This document shows, piece by piece, positions 1 through 8,849 of a DNA stretch of 64,000 nucleotides (its first letter is position 1; the number at the start of each line of letters is the position of its first letter). A model generated the notes under the pieces. That model had not been told where the DNA came from, ran no database searches, and saw only the letters and a list, made by a program, of their open reading frames with translations. The DNA is from Falsiroseomonas algicola. Lineage in GTDB: Bacteria; Pseudomonadota; Alphaproteobacteria; Acetobacterales; Acetobacteraceae. Location of the stretch: assembly GCF_011040385.1 (NCBI RefSeq), contig NZ_JAAIKB010000013.1, positions 62,001 to 126,000 of the forward strand, in the 5' to 3' direction. Position numbers and translations under genes: made by a program.

Positions 1-2
1 CG

Positions 3-1931
3 CGCGCGCTCGACCTCGACCTCGCGGGCCTGGTCGCCAGCGTCGAGATCCTGTCCCTCTCCCCCGCGCTCCGCGCCGGCGACCTCGATGCCTTCGATGC
101 GGAGGCGCGCCAGGTGCGGGAAAGGCTCGGCGTGAACGTGGCCATGCGCGACCGCGGCGGCCAGCAGCTGGTGAATACCCGCCTGCCGCGCGGCGCGGCG
201 CTGCCCCGCATCCAGGACTTCGCCTCCGACCGCCGCGTCGCGGAAACCGGCCAGCCTGACATCTCCGACCTGATCGCGGGCGCGACGACGGGAACGCCCC
301 TTTTCGTCGTCAACACCCCGCTGTGGCGGGACGGCGCCGTCAGCCATTTCCTGAATTTCGGCGTGCCGCCCGCGCGCGTTCGCCAGGCCATCCGCGACGG
401 CGGCGTGACCCCGGGCTGGAGCACGACGGTGCTGGACCGCAACGGCGTGGTGCTGGCCGACCTGGGCGCGCCGGACCCGGCGCTCGGCCAGCGCCTGCAA
501 GGCGACGCCTGGTGGCGCGCCGATCCGGCGGAGGGGCTGCGCTGGATGGTCCTGCCCTGGCAGGGGGAGGATCGCCAGCTGGTGGCGCATGTGCGCTCCG
601 CGCTCTCCGGCTGGACGGTGATGGTGGCGGTTCCGGCCCGGCTGGCCACCGCACCGCTGCGCCAGTCCCTGGCCGGGCTTGGCGCGCTGGTCGCGGCGCT
701 GCTCGGCCTCTCGGCAGGCCTCGCCCTCCTCTTCGCGCGGCGCATCGCCAGCCCCATGGCGCGGCTGGCCGCGGCCGCGCAGCGTCTCGGCCAGGGCGAG
801 CCCGAACCCTTCCGGACGACCGGGCTCCGGGAAGTGGACCAGGCAGGACAGGCGCTGGCCGATTCCGCGGCGGAAAGCCACCGGCGACAGGCGGAGGCGG
901 AGGAAAGCGCCGCTCGCTTGCGGCTCGCGCTGGAAGCGGCGGGCTTCGGGCGATGGGAGGTCGATACGCGCACCGGCCTCGCGAGCCGCGCGGGGCATGT
1001 CATCAAGCCGCGGCCGGGCCTGCCGCTGGAAGGCTACCCGCTGGAGCATTTCCTGCGGGAGATCGTGCATCCCGAGGATGCCGCCCAGGTCCGCGCTTCC
1101 TTCGACGCCCTCCTGGCAGGCCGCGCCACGCGGCACCGCACAGAATACCGCGCCGCCACGCCGGATGGCGCGGGCTGGATCTGGGTGGAATCCTATGGCG
1201 GCGTCGTGGAGAGCGATCCCGCCACCGGCGCGCCGATCCGCATCAGCGGCGTGTCCCGCGACATCAGCGACCGCAAGGCCGCGGAGGCGCAGCGCCGCAT
1301 CCTGCTGCGGGAGATCGACCACCGCGCGAAGAACGCCCTCGCCGTCGCGCAATCCATCGTCGCCCTGACCCGCGCCGACGACCCGGCGGCCTATGCGAAG
1401 GAGGTCAACAGCCGCATCGCCGCCCTGGCGCGGGCGCATACGCGGCTGGCCGCGGAGGGGTGGGCTGCGGTGGACCTGCGCGACCTGCTGGCGGATGGGC
1501 TGCGGCCCTTCGGCGCGGTGGGCCTGGCGGAGGACGAGGCGGCAGCGCGCATCCTGCTGTCAGGCGATCCCGTCGCCCTGCCCGGGGATGTCGCGACGCC
1601 GGTCGCGATGGTGATGCATGAGCTCGCGACCAATGCCGCCAAGCATGGCGCCCTGTCCGTGCCGCCGGGGCGGGTGGAGGTTGCCTGGACCGTGGACGGC
1701 ACGGGCCTGCTGCATCTCCGCTGGACAGAGCATGAGGGCCCGCCCGCCACGCCGCCGGCCGGCAGGCCGCAGGGAGCGCGCGGCTTCGGGTCCCGCATGA
1801 TCGACGCCACCATCCGCCACCAGCTGGCCGGCGACTACAGCCTCGACTGGACGGCCACGGGGTTGCGCTGCCGGATCAGCATCCCGCTCCGCCGCGCGCC
1901 ATCGCAAGGCGTTGGTGCCGGGGTCACCTGA
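3..1931 (+). CDS. HWE-family sensor histidine kinase, 5' end outside window
   Basis: Membrane sensor kinase that would autophosphorylate on histidine and pass the phosphate to a response regulator not present here. The frame is open from the left edge, so the N-terminus is missing; 642 codons are visible. In order: an extracytoplasmic sensing part resembling a dCache fold (TVLDRNGVVLADLG), one membrane helix near nucleotides 670-740, a HAMP linker, a PAS_3-type fold (about 900-1275, ending GVSRDISDRK), then the kinase core. The phosphoacceptor His is codon 1320-1322 in LLREIDHRAKNALA. The N box is HELATNAAKHG, and the family-defining W-x-E appears as RWTEHEGP. The family call rests on these motifs; the ligand is unknown. 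A chemoreceptor gene follows on the same strand after about 150 bp. Confidence 0.9.
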   Translation, partial: RALDLDLAGLVASVEILSLSPALRAGDLDAFDAEARQVRERLGVNVAMRDRGGQQLVNTRLPRGAALPRIQDFASDRRVAETGQPDISDLIAGATTGTPLFVVNTPLWRDGAVSHFLNFGVPPARVRQAIRDGGVTPGWSTTVLDRNGVVLADLGAPDPALGQRLQGDAWWRADPAEGLRWMVLPWQGEDRQLVAHVRSALSGWTVMVAVPARLATAPLRQSLAGLGALVAALLGLSAGLALLFARRIASPMARLAAAAQRLGQGEPEPFRTTGLREVDQAGQALADSAAESHRRQAEAEESAARLRLALEAAGFGRWEVDTRTGLASRAGHVIKPRPGLPLEGYPLEHFLREIVHPEDAAQVRASFDALLAGRATRHRTEYRAATPDGAGWIWVESYGGVVESDPATGAPIRISGVSRDISDRKAAEAQRRILLREIDHRAKNALAVAQSIVALTRADDPAAYAKEVNSRIAALARAHTRLAAEGWAAVDLRDLLADGLRPFGAVGLAEDEAAARILLSGDPVALPGDVATPVAMVMHELATNAAKHGALSVPPGRVEVAWTVDGTGLLHLRWTEHEGPPATPPAGRPQGARGFGSRMIDATIRHQLAGDYSLDWTATGLRCRISIPLRRAPSQGVGAGVT

Positions 1932-2084
1932 GCAGAATGTAACGGCCCCGACAGCATCGCCGGTCACGTTCAGTTAATGGGTATCCGGCAGCCTGGGTGG
2001 GGCCGCCGGATGGGTATGCCCCCCCCCTCGTCGCTGGCTGCGCGACAAGGGGCGCCTGCATTTCCAGATCGGATTCACCCACCC

Positions 2085-3782
2085 ATGCTGCAACGCCTGC
2101 TCGACCTGTCGATCGCCCGCAAGCTCGCCGCCGCCTTTGCGGTGGTCATCCTGGCATCTGCGACCGCCGGCGGCCTCACCTGGCTTCGCCTCGACGCGCT
2201 GGAAAGCGCCGCGCGCTGGAACGCGCATACGCGCCTCGTCCTCGAACGCACCGACCGGATCGTCGCGGCGATGGTGGACCAGGAGACCGGCGTGCGCGGC
2301 CACCTGCTCAACGGCGATCCCGCCTTCCTCGACCCCTACCGGGCCGGCCAGGCCGCCTATACGGAGGCCATGGCGGAGATCCGGCGCCTGACGGCCGACA
2401 ACCCCACGCAGCAGGCACGGCTGGCGGATCTCGACCGTGCCGCCCGCGGCTGGACCGAGGGGCATGCCGGCCGCCAGGTCGCGCTGATGGCGCGCGGCGA
2501 CGAGGCTTCCCGCGCCGAGGCGCGACGGATGGAGGAACAGGGCGCCGGCAAGGCCGCCATGGATGCGGTGCGCGCCAAGGCCGCCGAGATCGCCGCCATG
2601 GAGCGGCAGCTGCTGGCGCAGCGCACCGACGCGCAGATGGCTGCCTTCACGGAGGCACGGCTGATGCTCGGCCTCGGCACCGGGGCGGCCGCGCTCCTCG
2701 CCCTCGTCTGCGCCTTCAGCCTGGCCCGCACCGTCGCCCGCCCCCTGACCCGCCTCGCGGATCAGGTGACGCGGATCGCCGGCGGCGACCTTTCCGTGGC
2801 CATCGAGGGCGAGGGCCGGCGCGACGAGGCTGGCGCCCTGGCCAAGGCCGTCGCGGTGCTGAAGGACAACACCGCCCGTGCCCGCGCGCTGGAGGCGGAG
2901 GCCGAGGCACAGCGCCTGCGCACGGAACAGGATCGGCGCGCCGCCCAGCACGCCATGGCCGACCAGCTGGACCGCACCGTCGGCAGCGTCACCGCCACGC
3001 TGTCGAGCGCGGCGACGGAGCTGCAGGCCACGGTCGGCACCCTGACCGGCGGCGCCGAACGCACCGCCCACCAGGCCATGGCCGCCGCCGCCGGCGCGAC
3101 CCAGGCCAGCGCCAACGTCCAGACCGTGGCGGCCTCCACCGAGGAGATGGCCGCGACCGGCGCCGAGATCACGCGCCAGGTCGCCGAAGCCGCCGCGATC
3201 GCGCGCCGCGCGTCGGAGGAGACGCGCGCCACCGACGCGACCGTGCAATCCCTGGCCGAGGCCGCGAGCCGGATTGGCGAGGTGGTTCGCCTGATCGGCG
3301 ACATCGCCGGGCAGACCAACCTCCTCGCCCTGAACGCCACCATCGAGGCCGCCCGCGCGGGCGAGGCCGGCAAGGGCTTCGCGGTGGTGGCGAGCGAGGT
3401 GAAGACGCTGGCCGCCCAGACCGCGAAGGCGACGGAGGAGATCAGCGCCCAGATCGCCGCCATGCAGGGCGCGACAAGCCAGGCGGTGGAGGCCATCCGC
3501 GGCATCGGCGCGACCGTCGAGCGATCCAGCGAGATCGCCGCCGCCATCGCCACCGCCGTGGAGGAACAGGGCGCCGCGACGCGGGAGATCGCCCGCAACG
3601 TCACGGAGGCGGCGTCCGGCACCAGCGAGGTCTCCTCCCAGGTCGAGCGCGTGAATGCCGGCATCGCCGAAACCTCCGACGCGCTGCGCCACCTGCGCGC
3701 CGGATCGGATTCCGTGGCGAGCCAGGGCGAGTTGCTGCGCGCCGAGGTCGGCAGCCTGGTCGAGAAGCTGCGCGCGGCCTGA
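2085..3782 (+). CDS. Methyl-accepting chemotaxis protein with CHASE3-like sensor
   Basis: Transmembrane chemoreceptor that controls CheA/CheW activity. The 565-residue protein starts at the ATG at 2085, immediately before a first membrane helix (about residues 12-33). The periplasmic helical sensor (about 35-190) carries [11 protein letters not shown], typical of CHASE3. A second helix (about 191-213) leads to HAMP (about 214-267) and the signalling domain. The hairpin tip is the conserved [18 protein letters not shown]. There is no C-terminal CheR-docking pentapeptide; it ends VEKLRAA. Longer in-frame starts exist back to 1977 but lie in non-conserved sequence. No che genes are nearby, so it is an orphan receptor, possibly paired with the kinase upstream. 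Confidence 0.93.
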   Translation: MLQRLLDLSIARKLAAAFAVVILASATAGGLTWLRLDALESAARWNAHTRLVLERTDRIVAAMVDQETGVRGHLLNGDPAFLDPYRAGQAAYTEAMAEIRRLTADNPTQQARLADLDRAARGWTEGHAGRQVALMARGDEASRAEARRMEEQGAGKAAMDAVRAKAAEIAAMERQLLAQRTDAQMAAFTEARLMLGLGTGAAALLALVCAFSLARTVARPLTRLADQVTRIAGGDLSVAIEGEGRRDEAGALAKAVAVLKDNTARARALEAEAEAQRLRTEQDRRAAQHAMADQLDRTVGSVTATLSSAATELQATVGTLTGGAERTAHQAMAAAAGATQASANVQTVAASTEEMAATGAEITRQVAEAAAIARRASEETRATDATVQSLAEAASRIGEVVRLIGDIAGQTNLLALNATIEAARAGEAGKGFAVVASEVKTLAAQTAKATEEISAQIAAMQGATSQAVEAIRGIGATVERSSEIAAAIATAVEEQGAATREIARNVTEAASGTSEVSSQVERVNAGIAETSDALRHLRAGSDSVASQGELLRAEVGSLVEKLRAA

Positions 3783-3800
3783 TCGGACTGGGCGGCGGCT

Positions 3801-5957
3801 TCAGCGCATGAACCCCCCGAACCCCTCCTCGAAGGCCCGCGCCCTGCCCTCCCGCGTCACCTCCCAGAGCGGGTTGTCCACCGCGAGCCTGGCGCCGCCA
3901 TCGCGCGTCACGCCGCGGATGGTCAGCGGCGCCACGCTCCGCGTCTCGATCCCGAACAGATCGAGCGGCACGCGCACATAGATCCCCCGGTCGAAGCTGC
4001 CCTCGCCGAAGGTCTTGAAGGGCACGTCGGTCAGGGTGGCGAAGCCGCCGACCTCGATGCCGCTGCGGAAGCGGCGCCCGATCTCGATCGTGCCGCCCCA
4101 ATCCCCCGCCAGGTAGCGCCCGGCCCGCGCCACGCCATACATCCCGTGCCAGGGCAGGTCGGCATAGACGGACACATGCCCCGTCGTGACGTTGTAGCCC
4201 TGCAGGCCGAAGCGCTGGTCGTAGTCCCGCTGCGCCACCTGCGCGACATCCACGCCTACACCCCAGGCCTGGCCCTGCGGCCGCCACAGCATCTCCGCCG
4301 ACACACCCGCGAACATCGGCTCCAGATAGCCGCCGGTGACGCGCGCAAAGAGATCAGGGCCCAGGCCCCAGATGCGCTCCCCATAGAGGGCCGGGATCGC
4401 CGTCTCCCCCTCCCGCGCATAGCGCGCCGCCTCGCTGCGGACGCGGGGCAGGCGGCTGTCGGAGGGCGGCGCGCCGGCCAGGTTGCCCGCCAGCGTCCGC
4501 GCGACGCTCCCGGCGACGGCGACGCCATGCCCGACCTCCAGCCGCGCGCCCAGCACCGCCTGCGCCTGCCAGCGGAGCGTGCGTGACGGATCGCCGAACA
4601 GGGTCGAGAAGCGCGGCTCCAACCCCCAGGAGAAGCCGCGCCCACCATCGATCAGCCCGAAGGCGTCACCCCCCGCCGCCTCCAGCCGGCTGGCATAGAA
4701 CACCTCCTCCGCGCTGCCATCGCCGCGTGCCGCCGCCTCCATCGCGCCGCGCGGCAGCGTGAGCCGCGCCACCTCCACCCCCGCCTGGCGCCAGGAGAAG
4801 ACGATGCGCTCCACCCCCGGCGGCAGATGCGGCTGCACCGCCCGCAGCATCCGCCCGGCCGCGCGCGCCAGCGTCCGCTGCCGGCCGCCTGCGACGGCAA
4901 TGCGCGCGACTTCGCCCTCGATCCGGATGCGCACGGGGCGGAAGCCGATGGCGCGCAGCGCCGCCGCTACCGCCGCCTCGGCGTCCGGCGGCGCCTCGGC
5001 CGGCCGCGCCGTCATCGCCGGCGGCGGCGGGCGCTCCACCTCCGGCACCCGATCCGGATCCAGCCGCGCGGAGACCCGCAGCAGCAGATCCGTGCCATGC
5101 ACGAACTGCACCCCCGCATCCAGCCAGCCATTCGACCATTGCAGGCCGTAATTCACGCGGGATCCGGCCTCCCCCCGCAACCCCGTGGTCCGGGACGGCC
5201 AGCCGCCGCGCTCGTCCCGCAGCGCATCGCCGGACAACTCCACCTTGGCGCGCAACCCCTCGACCTCCCCCCAGGGGGTCCAGACCGGGGGCAGGGAATA
5301 CTCGAGCCCGCCGAACAGCGCCGCACTCTCCCCTCGGAAGAACTGGAAGGTGTTGATGGACCCGCCCTGGTCCACATCGCGCGGCCGCACCTCGAAGCGC
5401 GGCGACAGGGCCGCCAGCGGGTTCTGCCCATCCGCCGCGGTACCGAGCCGCCCCCAGCCCAGGCCCAGCGTCGCATCCAGCGGCCCGAAACGCTTCGACG
5501 CCACGACATACTCGCCGGAATAGAGCCCCGTGCCGATGAAATCCTGCAGCCCGACCGCGATGGCGGGCGTCCAGTCCGTCTCCTCCCAGATCCGCATCTT
5601 CAGGTCGAAGGCGCGGTCATTCGTCATCCCCGCGCCCGTCGTGCCATCCAGCCGCTCCGTCAGCCGGAACGTCGCCTCCAGCCACGGCAAGGCCTGGAAG
5701 GAGAGGAAATGAAAGCGCCGCTGATGCCGGACCGCCGTCCCCGCCTCCAACACCCCATCCGGCCGGAACCGCGCATTGCGCATCTCCAGCAACCCCACCC
5801 CGCCATAGTTCGACCCGGTCCCCGGCACCTCGTCGGCGGCGCGGCTCGGCGCGGGGGCGATGAGGAGCGCCGCGAGGGCGAGCAGCCAGGGGGCTCTGCC
5901 CCCTGGACCCCCGGCCGGGGGGCGTGGCGCCCCCCGGACCCCGCCAGGAATTGTCAA
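3801..5957 (-). CDS. YjbH-like (DUF940) exopolysaccharide outer-membrane protein
   Basis: Predicted outer-membrane beta-barrel protein linked to exopolysaccharide secretion (YjbH/YmcA family). The mature N-terminus has the family pattern GSNYGGVGLLEMRNARF, followed by strand-rich repeats to the C-terminus (IETRSVAPLTIRGVTRDGG). It lies directly downstream of the SLBB export gene on the same strand, the usual yjbF-yjbH type pairing. The start is uncertain. The frame is open to an ATG at 6086, but that would translate about 43 codons of hairpin repeat DNA. The chosen TTG at 5957 gives 718 residues and puts a signal-like segment (WLLALAALLIAPAPSRA) near the start. The 3' end is 18 bp from the convergent chemoreceptor stop. 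Confidence 0.82.
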   Translation of the reverse strand: MTIPGGVRGAPRPPAGGPGGRAPWLLALAALLIAPAPSRAADEVPGTGSNYGGVGLLEMRNARFRPDGVLEAGTAVRHQRRFHFLSFQALPWLEATFRLTERLDGTTGAGMTNDRAFDLKMRIWEETDWTPAIAVGLQDFIGTGLYSGEYVVASKRFGPLDATLGLGWGRLGTAADGQNPLAALSPRFEVRPRDVDQGGSINTFQFFRGESAALFGGLEYSLPPVWTPWGEVEGLRAKVELSGDALRDERGGWPSRTTGLRGEAGSRVNYGLQWSNGWLDAGVQFVHGTDLLLRVSARLDPDRVPEVERPPPPAMTARPAEAPPDAEAAVAAALRAIGFRPVRIRIEGEVARIAVAGGRQRTLARAAGRMLRAVQPHLPPGVERIVFSWRQAGVEVARLTLPRGAMEAAARGDGSAEEVFYASRLEAAGGDAFGLIDGGRGFSWGLEPRFSTLFGDPSRTLRWQAQAVLGARLEVGHGVAVAGSVARTLAGNLAGAPPSDSRLPRVRSEAARYAREGETAIPALYGERIWGLGPDLFARVTGGYLEPMFAGVSAEMLWRPQGQAWGVGVDVAQVAQRDYDQRFGLQGYNVTTGHVSVYADLPWHGMYGVARAGRYLAGDWGGTIEIGRRFRSGIEVGGFATLTDVPFKTFGEGSFDRGIYVRVPLDLFGIETRSVAPLTIRGVTRDGGARLAVDNPLWEVTREGRARAFEEGFGGFMR

Positions 5958-6069
5958 CGCCGGAAGGGAGGGGGGCCGAAGTGCCCCCCTCCCTTCCGGC
6001 GTTAAAAGCCCGGTGGTCCAGGAGGCCCCTGCCTCCTGGTGGGGGGTGCAGGGGGGCAAAGCCCCCCTG
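5886..6069. repeat. Hairpin repeat block between the SLBB gene and the YjbH-like gene
   Basis: Three dyad units are packed here. At 6018-6069 is a standard paired-hairpin repeat: 9-bp stem CCAGGAGGC with its complement, a short G-rich linker, then 9-bp stem CAGGGGGGC with loop AAA. At 5956-6003 is a perfect 20-bp inverted repeat (arms 5956-5975 and 5984-6003, 8-nt loop). At 5886-5948 is a second pair of GC stems. The block fills the gap behind the SLBB stop and reaches into the first codons of the YjbH-like gene. Confidence 0.85.
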
Positions 6070-6090
6070 TCAGCCACCCGCGCCACGCCC

Positions 6091-8814
6091 TCAGCGCATC
6101 TCTCGCGCGATCACGGCCAGCGCGGCGGAGGAGATGGTGACCTGGCTCAGCACCTGGGTCAGGTCGCGGATGAAGCCCCAGGTCTCGAAGGGGGAGGGGT
6201 CCTGGGGCACGACGACCAGGCTACCGGGCGGCACGGGCGGCCCGCCGGCCTGCCAGCCGGACAGGCCCGCGGGGGCGGACTGCCCGTTGGGCAGCACGAC
6301 GAAGGCGCGGGAGGTATCGGCGAAGCGTTGCGGCCCACCGGCGGCGCGCAGGTAGTCGCCGGCGCGCCAGCCGGACTGGAATTGCAGGCTGCCGGGGTTC
6401 AGGACGGCGCCGACCACCGTGACCTCGTTGGGCCGCTTCGGGATGACGATCAGGTCGCCGGGTTCCAGCAGCACATCGAGTTCCGGTCGCGCCGCCAGCA
6501 GCACCGGGTTGGCTTCCACCACCATGCGCCCGGCGGCCTGCGCCTGGCGGAGCGCGTTGGCGAGTTCGCGCCCCGCGCTGATGGCGTTGCCGACATCGAC
6601 ATTCTGTCCCCGTCCCCCCGCTACCGCCTGCCCGGCGGCGACCTGGATGAGCGAGGTCTCGAGGTCCCGCGCCGTGCGGGCGAAGCCTTCCTGCTGGCGC
6701 AGCCGCACGCTGTCCCGCGTGAAGACGGTGCCGTAGGCATAGGCCTGCCCCGTCAGCCCACCGGCGCGGGCGAGCAGTTCGGACAGGCGCTCGCCGCGGC
6801 GGATGTCATAGACGCCGGGCCGCACCGCTTCGCCCGCGAGCGTCACCGGCCCCGTCTCCCGGTCCGTGAAGCCGCGCGGCACGCGGATGACGTCGCGGGG
6901 TGAGAGCCGCACGGCGCGGAAGTTCCGGCTGCGGAGGTCGAGCAGGGTGCGCGACAGCGGGATGGTGCCGGACTGCTCCGTGGGTTCGCGGGCGAGTTCG
7001 ATGGCGGAGAGGTCCGCGCCATCCGTCACGCCGCCGGCCGCGGCCAGCAGCGCATCCAGCCCGGTATTGTCCTGGATCGGGAAGAGGCCGGGCTGCCGCA
7101 CCTCGCCGGCCAGCAGCACGGCGGTGTCGAGCAGGAAGGACAGCAGCGGCGGATAGTCCCGGAACACCGGCGGGCAGCCCGGCGCGCCGATATCGGGGAA
7201 GCCGGCGCCCCGGGCATGGGCGAAGCGCGCCGGCGCGCTGCGGGCGGCGATGGCGAGCTGGGTCAGGGCGGGGCAGCTGTCGTCAGCCGGCGCCTCCCCC
7301 CGCAGGGCGCGCTGCACGGGCGGGCTCGCCATCCAGGCGATGTCGCTGTTGCCCAGCACGATCACCTCGTCGCCCTCGGCCAGCGGCAGGTTCCCCTGGC
7401 CCTGCAGGGCGCGGGAGAGGTCGAAGGGCACGAACTGGCGCACCCGCGTCTGCGCATCCAGCCGCAGGATGACCGCCAGCCGCGGATAGGGATCGGGCCG
7501 CACCAGCCGGGAATCGGAGAGCAGCCCGGTGAGGGAGGCGCCGCCGCGCCCGATCGCCCGCGTCACCGGGGCGGTGACGTGGCCCGCGAGGCGCAGCTGG
7601 TTGGCGATGACGTCGGCGCCAGGCTGCACCAGCACGCTGTCGCCCCGCCGGACCAGGTCCTGGGGACGGAGTTCGGTGAAGCTCCGCCGCCCACCGCCAT
7701 CGGTCCCTTGCGCCAGGAATCGGTTGCCCGCGGGGCGCAGCGGGTCGCCGGCCAGGCGCAGCGCGGTGGCAAGCGGCACGCCGGTGCTGCCGGCCGGCAA
7801 TTCGTAGATGCCGGGCCGCGTCACCTCCCCGGCCAGCGCCACGACGCCGCCCAGCGGCGGCACCACGATCCGCTCCCCCTCCCGCAGCGAGAGGTCCACG
7901 CTGCCGCGTTCCCCCGCGATGACGGCGTAGAGGTCCACCACCCGGCTGCCGCGCGGGCCTTCCACCCGGATGCCCCGCAGCGAGCCCGTCTTGCGCACGC
8001 CGCCGGCCTGCTGGAGGGCATCGAGCACGGAGGACAGCGCCGTCAGCGCCTGCATCCCCGGCCGCTGCACCTCGCCCCCCACGAAGATCGCGATCTGCCG
8101 GACCTGGCCGATGGCGAGGTAGGCGTCCGTCCCCGGCATGTCGCGCGCGATCCGCGCCTCGAGGTCCGCGCGAAGGTCGCGGAGCGTGCGGCCGGCGGCG
8201 GGGATGGGCGGCAGGTCGGGCGTCACCAGCGTGCCGTCGCGCAGCACGCGGAGGTTCAGCGTGGACCGGGTACGGCCGCGCAGGGCCAGCACCAGCTCAT
8301 CGTCGCGCCCGATGATGTAGTCGTCGGGCAGTGCGCCCAGCACGCCGGCGCCGCCGGGGCCGCTGCGGAAGCTGTCATAGCCGAACTGCCGCAGCGCCAG
8401 GCCGAGCCGCTCCGCGAAGAAGATTTCCGTATGGGAGAAGGGCTCCTCCGGCGACGCCAGGGCCGCGACCGGCGGCGCGGCCTGCATGGCCGGGAAGGGC
8501 GAGGCGGGCGTCGGCGCGGCCGGCGCGGGCAGCGGGCCCGGGGGCGTGCGGCCGCCGGCGGCGTCCAGGATGCGCTGCATGATCTCCTGCTGCGCGCCCG
8601 GGGGCAGGCTCGGCAGGGGCAGCCCGCCTGGCAGCAGGGAGGGCAGGGCGGGGGGCGACAGGGCCGACCCCACCGCCGGCCCGGTCGCCGAACCCGGCGA
8701 GGCGGAGATGGCCGGCGGGCCCGCCGGCTGGCCCTGCGCAGGCGGCAGGAAGGCCATCGCCCCCGCCAGGGCCGCCGAGAGCAGTCTCAACTTCAGAGTG
8801 AATTGCGATGGCAT
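6091..8814 (-). CDS. Polysaccharide export protein with multiple SLBB domains
   Basis: Periplasmic/outer-membrane export component of the Wza/YjbF class, 907 residues, much longer than Wza (about 380) because of repeated SLBB modules. A signal peptide (LLSAALAGAMAFLPPAQGQ) is followed by a Pro-rich stretch and a Poly_export domain (DDYIIGRDDELVLALRG, about residues 160-235). Six SLBB-like turns follow, recognisable by G-x-V-x2-PG: GGEVQRPGMQ, AGEVTRPGIYELP, AGHVTAPV, AGEVRQPGLF, AGEAVRPGVYD, VGAVLNPGSLQF. The C-terminus is a hydrophobic helix (TISSAALAVIA). Only 35 AT-richer bases separate its start from the divergent heparinase gene, so promoters for both sides must overlap coding sequence or be very compact. 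Confidence 0.92.
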   Translation of the reverse strand: MPSQFTLKLRLLSAALAGAMAFLPPAQGQPAGPPAISASPGSATGPAVGSALSPPALPSLLPGGLPLPSLPPGAQQEIMQRILDAAGGRTPPGPLPAPAAPTPASPFPAMQAAPPVAALASPEEPFSHTEIFFAERLGLALRQFGYDSFRSGPGGAGVLGALPDDYIIGRDDELVLALRGRTRSTLNLRVLRDGTLVTPDLPPIPAAGRTLRDLRADLEARIARDMPGTDAYLAIGQVRQIAIFVGGEVQRPGMQALTALSSVLDALQQAGGVRKTGSLRGIRVEGPRGSRVVDLYAVIAGERGSVDLSLREGERIVVPPLGGVVALAGEVTRPGIYELPAGSTGVPLATALRLAGDPLRPAGNRFLAQGTDGGGRRSFTELRPQDLVRRGDSVLVQPGADVIANQLRLAGHVTAPVTRAIGRGGASLTGLLSDSRLVRPDPYPRLAVILRLDAQTRVRQFVPFDLSRALQGQGNLPLAEGDEVIVLGNSDIAWMASPPVQRALRGEAPADDSCPALTQLAIAARSAPARFAHARGAGFPDIGAPGCPPVFRDYPPLLSFLLDTAVLLAGEVRQPGLFPIQDNTGLDALLAAAGGVTDGADLSAIELAREPTEQSGTIPLSRTLLDLRSRNFRAVRLSPRDVIRVPRGFTDRETGPVTLAGEAVRPGVYDIRRGERLSELLARAGGLTGQAYAYGTVFTRDSVRLRQQEGFARTARDLETSLIQVAAGQAVAGGRGQNVDVGNAISAGRELANALRQAQAAGRMVVEANPVLLAARPELDVLLEPGDLIVIPKRPNEVTVVGAVLNPGSLQFQSGWRAGDYLRAAGGPQRFADTSRAFVVLPNGQSAPAGLSGWQAGGPPVPPGSLVVVPQDPSPFETWGFIRDLTQVLSQVTISSAALAVIAREMR

Positions 8815-8849
8815 GATTTACGACCCTGTGTAGCATAAACATTACGCTC

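Noticed and set aside
1974-3692. 572-codon minus-strand open frame antisense to the chemoreceptor
   Set aside because: At very high GC, long antisense frames are common. This one is Gly/Arg/His-rich, matches no family, and lies opposite an intact chemoreceptor.
5958-6086. N-terminal extension of the YjbH-like protein
   Set aside because: The codons are hairpin repeat DNA and would place 43 residues before the signal peptide.
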